From NCBI GenBank assembly GCA_904830895.1, contig LR882958.1:3987501-4051500 (forward strand): a stretch of 64,000 nt of DNA, in the 5' to 3' direction. Shown in pieces: positions 18,801 to 25,816 of the stretch (the stretch's first letter is position 1; the number at the start of each line of letters is the position of its first letter). Below the pieces are notes generated by a model. The model searched no databases. It saw nothing but the letters and a program-made list of their open reading frames with translations, and had not been told where the DNA came from. Origin of the DNA: Planktothrix rubescens CCAP 1459/22 (GTDB lineage Bacteria > Cyanobacteriota > Cyanobacteriia > Cyanobacteriales > Microcoleaceae). Position numbers and translations under genes: made by a program.

Positions 18801-20755
18801 CAACTAGCAGACCCGAATTAAGTCAAATTTATGTCGCCCCATCCACTCCTACAGAAGAAATATTAACAGCCATCTGGCAAGATATTTTAGGATTAACTAA
18901 AATCGGGGTCAATGACAACTTCTTTACTGTAGGGGGGCATTCTTTATTCGCGACTCAAGTTATTGCGATGACCCGCAAAGCTTTTAATTTGGAATTGCCC
19001 ATCAGAAGTCTATTTCAATCTCCTACTATTGCTGAATTAGCGAAAAAGATTGAGATCGGAAGTTATCAAGAATTAGAACAAGAAATTATTCCGATTACAC
19101 GCCAAACCTCTGATTCTGAATTAGTACCAATTTCTTTAACTCAGTTAGAGCTTTGGTTTTTCAACCAATTTTATCCCGATAATTCTGTCTATAATCTACC
19201 CTTAATTTATCGAATTGAAGGCTCACTTAACGTTCCTGTACTAGAGCAAAGCTTAAAAGAAATTGTTAAACGTCATCAAACTTTGCGAACTAATTTTATT
19301 TGTATAGACGGACAAGTTTTCCAAAAAATTTCGTCTGAACCCCGTTTTGATTTTTCAATTATTGATCTCCAAGGGTTAAGTGAAATAGAACGGGAGCGAG
19401 AATCTGAACGATTAGCATCAGAAGAAATTGCTCGAATTTTTGACCTAAAACAAGGTTCATTATTCCGAAGTAAACTTATACAATTAGCTGAAAATGACTA
19501 TCTGTTTATTGTTACTATGCACCATATTATTTCTGATGGTTGGTCTTTCGGTGTTTTGATTCGGGAATTAACCTTAATTTACGAAGCGTTTTCTGAGGGT
19601 AAACCTTCACCACTACCCCCTTTACCGATTCAATATTCCGATTTTGCCCTGTGGCAATGGCAATCTATAGAAGACAAATCATGGCAATCTCAGCTTGATT
19701 TCTGGAAGCAGCATATCGGCGTTAATCCACCGATTTTAAAATTCCCTACTGACCATCCAAGGCCCTCTAAGCTAACATTTAAGGAAGCCCATCATCCTAT
19801 TACTATTTCCCCAGAATTAACTGATGCTTTAAAAAGATTAAGCCAGCAAGAAGGCGTAACTTTATATATGACTTTGTTAGCGACTTTTAAAGCACTCATC
19901 CTTTACTATACACAACAGGAAGACATCATTGTTGGTGGTATTATTGCCAATCGTAACAGACCTGAAACACAGGATTTAATTGGACTTTTTGTGCAGTTTC
20001 TCCCCTTGTATACAAATGTAGGAGGTAATCCCAATTTTCGAGAATTACTGCGTCGAGTTAAGGAGACGAGCTTAGGATTTTATGCTCATCAGGAAATTCC
20101 TTTTATCAAGTTAGTAGAAGAATTAAAACCTATCAGAGAACCTCAATATACTTTGTTTAATCAGGTGATATTTCTTTTCCAGAATACTCCGAAACAAGAT
20201 TTAAAATTTGCCAATCTCACTCTAAAAGACCAGTTACTAAAAATATATACAGAAGCAGATACGGCAGAAAATGATTTAACTCTATCCCTCGAAGAAACTG
20301 ATAACAGCATTGAAGGAATTATATCTTATAAAGTTAATTTATTTACTACTACAAGTATAGCTAAAATGGGAGAGCAGTTTATCAAAATTTTAGAAAATAT
20401 TATTGTTAATCCCCAGGAAAAAATTATGGCTATTTCTCCTTTTTCTGAACAGGAACGTTACTCAATCAATAATTATCACTGGTCTTCACCAATTGAGGAA
20501 GTTAAATCAACTGACTTCATGAAACCACGTAATTTAACTGAAGAATCTTTGCTCAAGATTTGGCAAGAAGTGTTAAATTTAGAAGATATTAGCATTGATG
20601 ATAACTTTTTTGAACTGGGAGGAACTTCTCAAAAAGTTCTTCAAGTCATAGATAAAGTTACTAAAAAATTTCCGATTGATTTACCCCTGCGTAACTTCTT
20701 TGCTAACCCAACCTTAGCCGATTTAGCAGCAACAATTGAGCATCATATCTTATAA
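15887..20755 (+). CDS. aerG: Aeruginosin synthetase AerG (AerG1-type), C-A-PCP-C-PCP, no TE
   Basis: NRPS that should add Choi and then the terminal amine. Domains (1622 aa): C1 about 10-440, opening IYPLSPTQEGML as in C domains that accept a D-residue from an E domain, HHILCDG intact; A about 470-970 (YTSGSTGVPKG) with eye-read code D-V-H-I-I-A-F-L-V, unlike proteinogenic codes; PCP1 with VGGHS near 1018; C2 about 1075-1500, HHIISDG intact; PCP2 with LGGTS near 1580, then the end. There is no second A domain and no thioesterase. Release is therefore likely by condensation with a free or otherwise loaded guanidino amine. A strong hairpin follows at 20774. Confidence 0.9.
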   Translation: MVNSNNSNKSKDIEAIYPLSPTQEGMLFHTLYNPESNTYFDQFQLTFQGELDISAFEKSWQQILDRHTILRTQFIWKNRKKPLQIVRKKVKLPWINIDWRSLSQSDQQTHLNRFLEEDRQRGVETDKAPLMRCTLIQLENQTYQLIWSFHHILCDGWSWPILFQEIFTFYDAIKQGKECHLPTPRPYQDYINWLQQQDISASETFWRKTLLGFSIPTPLIGEQARERNNKTYNIRQINLLAKTTANLKSFVAQNHLTLSTLVQAAWALLLSRYSGEEDIVFGSVVSGRHPSLSGVESMVGLFINTLPARVLIPETTELLPWLHQLQEQHIQREQYSYTPLVDIQGWSEIPRNESLFESIIAFENYPATANFSELPGGIKISNIEDIGQTNYPLVLRAVPGQEMALIINYEENRFDLPTIERMLGHLQTLLEEMVINPHRFPKDLPILTESEREMLLEEWNHTESLFPISQCIHQLFEEQVEKTPNAVAVVYENQQLTYQQLNQKANQLAHSLQCLGVTPDSLVAICLERSLDMAVAILGTLKAGGACVPIDTKYPEERINFILADSGTKVVLTQNSCASMLSQNFSHHLLILEDKWDDITQESDQNITIEINNDHLAYLIYTSGSTGVPKGVAVPHRSLTNLVEHHRDQMLTGGGVLQFASFSFDVSYHEIVAAWCFGGTLYIASEDTRLDLDKLVNLLTNNPIEKVILPVTLWQQIAELYGAKPDLFKNLKEAITAGEQLQITQPMVEMFKSLKNCTLYNFYGPSEADLVTAYRFSHQPEEWPLYPPIGKPAVNVKVYLLDSNFQPVPLGSIGELYVSGAGLARGYFNCPELTKEKFIPNPFHQNSYSCLYKTGDLARYLSDGNIEFLGRIDDRVKIRGYSIELGELEAVLNKHPFLSQAVVKVYGESAREKYLCAYFVPLQLQTITIEQLRHFLQEQLPEYMIPSAFVPMESFPLTSNGKVDRRKLPKPTTSRPELSQIYVAPSTPTEEILTAIWQDILGLTKIGVNDNFFTVGGHSLFATQVIAMTRKAFNLELPIRSLFQSPTIAELAKKIEIGSYQELEQEIIPITRQTSDSELVPISLTQLELWFFNQFYPDNSVYNLPLIYRIEGSLNVPVLEQSLKEIVKRHQTLRTNFICIDGQVFQKISSEPRFDFSIIDLQGLSEIERERESERLASEEIARIFDLKQGSLFRSKLIQLAENDYLFIVTMHHIISDGWSFGVLIRELTLIYEAFSEGKPSPLPPLPIQYSDFALWQWQSIEDKSWQSQLDFWKQHIGVNPPILKFPTDHPRPSKLTFKEAHHPITISPELTDALKRLSQQEGVTLYMTLLATFKALILYYTQQEDIIVGGIIANRNRPETQDLIGLFVQFLPLYTNVGGNPNFRELLRRVKETSLGFYAHQEIPFIKLVEELKPIREPQYTLFNQVIFLFQNTPKQDLKFANLTLKDQLLKIYTEADTAENDLTLSLEETDNSIEGIISYKVNLFTTTSIAKMGEQFIKILENIIVNPQEKIMAISPFSEQERYSINNYHWSSPIEEVKSTDFMKPRNLTEESLLKIWQEVLNLEDISIDDNFFELGGTSQKVLQVIDKVTKKFPIDLPLRNFFANPTLADLAATIEHHIL

Positions 20756-20773
20756 ATCTATCTTGATTCAGAC

Positions 20774-20806
20774 AATAGACGGGTTATATTGACCGTCTAT
20801 TTGGCT
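20774..20806 (+). terminator. Hairpin after aerG
   Basis: A perfect 9-bp stem AATAGACGG / CCGTCTATT with a 10-base loop, followed by a T-containing tail (TTGGCTTTT), lies 19 bases after the aerG stop. It resembles an intrinsic terminator with a weak U-tract and may separate the synthetase operon from the downstream tailoring gene. Confidence 0.55.
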
Positions 20807-20886
20807 TTTAAAATCAGGATTATGAATTTTTATTTCAAAATATTGTTTTCTTAATCTTTACTGATAAATTAAATATTGAATTGAGA

Positions 20887-21855
20887 ATGATTACCAAAGA
20901 TATTGCCATGAATAAAATAGTTCCCGTAATTGATTTTCAGCCCTTTTTTGATGGTGACACAAAGGAAAAGGAAACTGTGGCCAAACAAATCTATGAAGCT
21001 TTTGATAAAGTTGGTTGTATATATCTAAAAAATTACGGTTTTTCCCCCGATTTAGTTAACAAAGCTTTTTCTCAATCTCAGGCTTTTTTTGCTCTACCAA
21101 TAGAAGACAAACAAAAAATTGCCATGGGCAAGATGAACCCAGGATATGAGCAAGCACGAGATCAAGAGGGAAAAGATTTCAGAGAAGTATTTCATTATGG
21201 GTTAGAAAGAACTCCAGAGGAGATAAGTTCTGGTCGCTATCTGGCTACTGCTCCTAATCAATGGCCTGAAAATCTACCAGAATTTCGAGATACTTTTATC
21301 CAATTTTTCCAAGAATGTGAGAAAATGTCATGGAAGTTATTCCAAGCACTTGCTATTGCCTTAAAAGTACCGGAAACAGTTTTTACAGATGTAATTTCTG
21401 ACAGAAATTGCTATTCGTTTTTAGCTCATTACCTACCCCTGACCGAACCTATAAAGCTAAACCAAACTCGCGCTAAACCTCATTATGGTTCAGGAACTTT
21501 TGGGTTAATATTCCAAGATGACGGTAAAGGTTTAGAAATCTGTCCTCTTGGTGAGGAATGGATTCCTGTTCCTCCAATTCCTGGTACGGTAGTAGTTATT
21601 ATGGAAGATCTGATCCAAAGGTGGACAAATGATCGGCTTTATTCCACGCTGCATCAAGTTTCAATTCCAGAAGAAGACTTCTATAAGGCTCGTTCTAGGT
21701 ACTCAATTGCCTTTAAGATAACTCCTAATAATGACACAGAAATTCGCTGTGTTGAAACTTGTGTCACCGAGGATAATCCTCTTAAATATCCTCCCATTTC
21801 CGTTGATGATTATTATAAAGAGTGGGACGCGAAACACGAAAATACTTATAAGTAG
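20887..21855 (+). CDS. Fe(II)/2-oxoglutarate enzyme of IPNS-like family with HxG iron motif (candidate halogenase)
   Basis: Member of the isopenicillin-N-synthase-like 2OG/Fe(II) family (about 322 aa): N-terminal VPVIDFQPFF and a late RYSIAFK that holds the 2-oxoglutarate-binding Arg. The usual HxD iron motif (HTDYGTLTLLFQD type) reads HYGSGTFGLIFQD here, so the Asp ligand is Gly. The distal His is kept (STLHQVSIP). Loss of this carboxylate leaves room for a halide and is the hallmark of 2OG halogenases such as WelO5 and BesD (HxG). It lies 130 bases after aerG. Start at ATG 20887; ATG 20908 is an alternative. Halogenation is inference; a changed hydroxylase or inactive enzyme is possible. 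Confidence 0.75.
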   Translation: MITKDIAMNKIVPVIDFQPFFDGDTKEKETVAKQIYEAFDKVGCIYLKNYGFSPDLVNKAFSQSQAFFALPIEDKQKIAMGKMNPGYEQARDQEGKDFREVFHYGLERTPEEISSGRYLATAPNQWPENLPEFRDTFIQFFQECEKMSWKLFQALAIALKVPETVFTDVISDRNCYSFLAHYLPLTEPIKLNQTRAKPHYGSGTFGLIFQDDGKGLEICPLGEEWIPVPPIPGTVVVIMEDLIQRWTNDRLYSTLHQVSIPEEDFYKARSRYSIAFKITPNNDTEIRCVETCVTEDNPLKYPPISVDDYYKEWDAKHENTYK

Positions 21856-21897
21856 GTAGGCAGAATTAAACATCAAATATCATCGCAGTACCCTAAT

Positions 21898-23157
21898 CTA
21901 TTTAACAGTAGGATCACAAATTTTCTGAAACTCTACCAATAGAGTTTCACTAATTTGTTCCCAAGAAAACTTGTCAACAACTCTTTGGCGTCCAGCTTTT
22001 CCCATTTCTTGACTAAGATTTTCATCGGAAAGAAGGCGTAAAATTGCTTCAGCTAGAGCATCAGCGTTACTTCTTTCCACCAATAAACCCGTTTTTTCAT
22101 CCTCGACAATTTCTGGAAAAGCACCGCTATAAGTAGCAATAACGGGTAATTCCATAGCCATCGCTTCCACTAAGGGAATTCCAAAAGGTTCATTCCACAC
22201 AGAGGGAAAGATGAAAATGTCCGCATCTTGATAATGTTCAACTAAATCGAGTTGTTCAACCGGCCCAAAGAAACACACTGAATTAGCTGCATTGGGAGAA
22301 ATAATTTGTCGCAGTTGATCACTATATTCTCCCTGGTAAAATGGAATGAGAGTTTGAACATAAGGATCTTCTGTATTGATCATTTGTATGGGTAATACGC
22401 CATATTTTCCTTCTGGCCCGATCAATTTAAGCTGTACTTGGGGATACTGCAAGATCACTTTGTTAAACGCTTCTAGTAAAATATGTAATCCTTTTTCGGG
22501 TGAAATTCTACCCACAAAAAGAAGAGTTTTTATCTCTTTCTTTTTATTTTTTTTGGCTTCATTATTAACAACAAAATGATTAATATCTACGCCATTAAAA
22601 ATTGTTTAACAAGGAACATTAGGAAATCTTGTCCGAATTTGATTGGTAATATAGTCACTACATCCAATCACAAGATCCACCGCTTTTAATTTCCGTTCAA
22701 TCATTTTAGGATCAAGTTGTGTTAACCACTCAGTCTGTAGAAAGATGACAATTTTTGCCTGTGGATTAAAAGCTCGAATTAGTGGGGAAACATGAAAGGC
22801 AAAGTTAATTTGAATAATATCACAATTCTGGGATTGCAAATCTTTTGCTATTTGCCAATAATATTTGAAGTCAGATAAAATTGAAGTAAAAAAAGGACGT
22901 TTTGCCGGAAAGATTTTCCAGTCATCTAGTACATATAATAAGCCTAATATTTTATCAATAAAGTTATTAGGAATCCTCCGATATGTAATTCCATCTTCTG
23001 AATATTCTAACTCTTGGTGATGAGCAGCTTTTGAACCATAGAAAATCAGATCATTGCCGCGAGCTAAACGAAGTGCTAACTGGTAACAGAGGATACCTGA
23101 TCCAAATTTGGGAGGTTCAGCAAAAGTCCAAACATAATCAAAGAATGCTATTTTCAT
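21898..23157 (-). pseudogene. aerI: GT4 glycosyltransferase (aerI-like) interrupted by one in-frame TAA
   Basis: Family 4 glycosyltransferase expected to glycosylate the peptide, as in aeruginosides. Reading from ATG 23157 gives 183 aa ending in RFPNVPC, then TAA at 22606-22608. The same frame continues without interruption as TIFNGVDINHFVV and on through VGRISPEKGLHILLEAF (NDP-sugar domain) and EPFGIPLVEAMA (GT4 E-x7-E motif) to 21898. Total 419 codons, the normal GT4 length, with a single stop at codon 184, exactly where GT4 enzymes have a conserved linker. One base change (for example CAA or AAA to TAA) explains it. It is antiparallel to the rest of the cluster. Readthrough or a sequencing error are alternatives. 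Confidence 0.85.
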
Positions 23158-23340
23158 GTTTTTTGTTTAGTAATGATAACCGAATATCGTGTGATTTCAT
23201 GCTAATATCACTATATTAGCTAATTACCTCCCGATCAAGAGCTTCCTTCTTTCTCAGATTTGATCAACTCTGATATTATTAGGGGTTGGCGTAAATGGGG
23301 ATTTGATCTTTACACGATATCTTAACTTAAATCTATCACA
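23158..23340. promoter_or_regulatory. Divergent promoter region, glycosyltransferase / sulfotransferase
   Basis: 183 bases between two outward-facing genes. It contains the imperfect dyad AGATTTGATCAACTCTGAT near 23256 but no clear sigma-70 pair. Promoter content is inferred from layout. Confidence 0.35.
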
Positions 23341-24468
23341 ATGCCAGCCAAATTTTTTAAAATCCAGAGCAAAAATAAACCCTATTTCTTAAGTATTCCT
23401 TCCCTAGATGATTTTCATTATCAAGAAGCAAATACGGTTGATATTAATATTATCTTAGAAAAGCCTAATATTAGTTTATATTGCCTTGATTTTTCCAGAA
23501 AATGGGCAATTTTTGTAGAAACTGATCCAGAGGTTGATATTGATCAATTTCCTTTTTTTTATCAAGCGCAATATGACCATGCAAAAAACCTAATTGCCAT
23601 TACTTTTTCGGAATTATTAGAAATCGGAAAACAACTAGAAATCCCTGAAAATCTTGTAATTGTTTATTCAGTAGGACGCTGTGGATCAACCCTAGTTCAT
23701 TCGGCATTTAATCAGCTAGAAAATACCCTAAGTCTTTCTGAACCAGGTGTCTATGATCAGCTTGTCATTATGCGTCAATGGGATGGAAGTAATGATGCTG
23801 AAATTAGTGAATTAATAGAAAGCTGTACCAAAATATTATGTACATCCTCACGATTAGATGATCATTCATATAGATGGGTGATTAAATTGAGAAGTTATGG
23901 AATTGAGATAGCAGATCTAATCTTTAAGCATTTTCCCAAAGCCAAAATTATTTTCTTATATCGGGATACTGAAACTTGGATGAAGTCTGTTTTTCGTGCA
24001 TCTTTAGGAGAAATTCCTAATACAGTTGATTCTCTAAAAGCAATGCAAAATCAAGTCAGTCAAGTTAGTCCCCTAATTCATCAGGATGAACAGGATCAAC
24101 CCTTATCTTATCTGCAAATTTTAACCTTAGCATGGTTATCAGTCATGGAAGGTTATTTGCGACTCCATCAACAAGGAGTTTTGGCTCTAGCGATTCGTTT
24201 TCAGGATTTGATAACAGCACCACAACAGACAATTATAGAGATATTAAAATACTGTGATATACCCACTACCAACCTAACCCAAATATTTGAAGTATTGCAG
24301 AAAGATTCACAAGCTGATACTATTTTATCAAAAGCCAATCTCAACAATCAACAAGTTAAGTTAACTCAAGAAGATTTAAAGGAGATCAGAGCAACTTTAC
24401 AAGAACATTCAACCATCAAGACTTCTGATTTTATAGTCCCTAATACATTACAGCTAGGAGAATTTTGA
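23341..24468 (+). CDS. Sulfotransferase family protein
   Basis: PAPS-dependent sulfotransferase-like protein (375 aa). The 5'-phosphosulfate loop appears as VYSVGRCGSTLVH (about residues 102-114) and the 3'-phosphate motif as FLYRDTETWMKSVFRAS (about 203-219). An N-terminal region of about 100 residues precedes the P-loop. It could sulfate the aeruginosin (sulfated congeners are known) and sits between the broken glycosyltransferase and an aldo/keto reductase. Acceptor is inferred from context only; no proof that this protein acts on the peptide. Confidence 0.75.
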   Translation: MPAKFFKIQSKNKPYFLSIPSLDDFHYQEANTVDINIILEKPNISLYCLDFSRKWAIFVETDPEVDIDQFPFFYQAQYDHAKNLIAITFSELLEIGKQLEIPENLVIVYSVGRCGSTLVHSAFNQLENTLSLSEPGVYDQLVIMRQWDGSNDAEISELIESCTKILCTSSRLDDHSYRWVIKLRSYGIEIADLIFKHFPKAKIIFLYRDTETWMKSVFRASLGEIPNTVDSLKAMQNQVSQVSPLIHQDEQDQPLSYLQILTLAWLSVMEGYLRLHQQGVLALAIRFQDLITAPQQTIIEILKYCDIPTTNLTQIFEVLQKDSQADTILSKANLNNQQVKLTQEDLKEIRATLQEHSTIKTSDFIVPNTLQLGEF

Positions 24469-24531
24469 ATTCCACTTAGAAGCCCAAGAAATTACAATTA
24501 ATTAGAATCCACTAATTTATAGCTAGATAAA

Positions 24532-25692
24532 ATGAAATATCGTAGATTTGGACGTACAGAAATTCCCATGCCTATTTTTTCTTGCGGGGGTATGCGTTAC
24601 ATTTATGATGAGTTTAAAGAGTATCCTAAAGAACAAATTCCCCTGGATAATCAACAAAATTTAGAAGCGACCATCCGCCGCTCCCTAGAAATTGGTATTA
24701 ATCACCATGAAACTGCTCGAATGTATGGCACATCTGAGATGCAGTTAGGGGAAATTTTGCCGAAACTACCCCGTCAAAAACTGATTATACAAACGAAAGT
24801 TACACCCCAATCTGATCCTCAACAATTTCGTCATTTATTTGAACAATCCTTAGCTTATTTAGGACTAGATTATGTTGACTTGTTGACGATACATGGTATT
24901 AATTACAAACCACAACTAGATGATACTATTCGTCCTGGCGGGTGTCTTGATGTGATTAAACAATTACAAATGGAGGGGAAAGTTCGCTTTAGGGGATTTT
25001 CTACCCATGGGCCGACAAACCTAATTATCAAAACCATTGAAACCGATCAATTTGATTATGTAAATCTGCATTGGTACTATATTAATCAATTCAATTGGTC
25101 AGCAATTGAAGCCGCCAATCGTTATGACATGGGGGTGTTTATTATTAGTCCTTCGGATAAAGGGGGAATGCTTTACAAACCGCCCCAAAAATTAGTAGAC
25201 TTGTGCTATCCTCTGAGTCCGATGCTATTTAATGATCTGTTTTGTTTGAGCCATCCCCAAGTTCATACATTAAGTCTAGGTGCAGCCAAACCTTCGGATT
25301 TTGATGAACATTTAAAAGTGATTGAACTTTTAGAAAAAGCCGATGAAATTTTACCTCAAATTATAAATCGTTTGGAAACAGAAGCGATCGCTAAATTAGG
25401 CGAAAGTTGGTTTCATACTTGGAATCTTGGTTTACCTTCCTATCAAGAAACTCCTGGGGAAATCAATATTCCCGTGATCTTATGGTTAAGAAATTTAGCT
25501 TTAGCATACGATATGTTTGACTTTGCCAAAAGGCGTTACAATCACTTAAAAACTCGTGATCCCTGGTTTCCGGGTAATACGGCCGCAGGATTATCCGAAT
25601 TTGACTTAGAGCCTGATCTAAAAAACAGTCCCCATCGAGATAAAATTGTCGCAATACTAGAAGATACCCATCAGCTATTAAATATTTCATAA
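24532..25692 (+). CDS. Aldo/keto reductase
   Basis: Second aldo/keto reductase of the region (386 aa). TIM-barrel motifs: RFGRTEIPMPIFSCGG at the start, Tyr in ARMYG, Lys in IIQTKV, His in LLTIHG. The tetrad Asp appears as Glu (HHETARMYG), an unusual change. The C-terminal part (TPGEINIPVILWLRNLA) resembles the tail that in related enzymes carries Cys clusters, here without Cys. It follows the sulfotransferase by 63 bases and precedes the ABC exporter, so it is probably part of the same unit. Substrate unknown. Confidence 0.82.
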   Translation: MKYRRFGRTEIPMPIFSCGGMRYIYDEFKEYPKEQIPLDNQQNLEATIRRSLEIGINHHETARMYGTSEMQLGEILPKLPRQKLIIQTKVTPQSDPQQFRHLFEQSLAYLGLDYVDLLTIHGINYKPQLDDTIRPGGCLDVIKQLQMEGKVRFRGFSTHGPTNLIIKTIETDQFDYVNLHWYYINQFNWSAIEAANRYDMGVFIISPSDKGGMLYKPPQKLVDLCYPLSPMLFNDLFCLSHPQVHTLSLGAAKPSDFDEHLKVIELLEKADEILPQIINRLETEAIAKLGESWFHTWNLGLPSYQETPGEINIPVILWLRNLALAYDMFDFAKRRYNHLKTRDPWFPGNTAAGLSEFDLEPDLKNSPHRDKIVAILEDTHQLLNIS

Positions 25693-25816
25693 ACCATCTT
25701 TTTTTGTTTGCGTCAGTCTTGTCTTTTGGCAGAACATGGTATGCTTAATTATTATCTAACTCAATAGATAGGCATTAAAGATTATAACGTCCCTCCCGTA
25801 ACATCAGGAAAACCCA

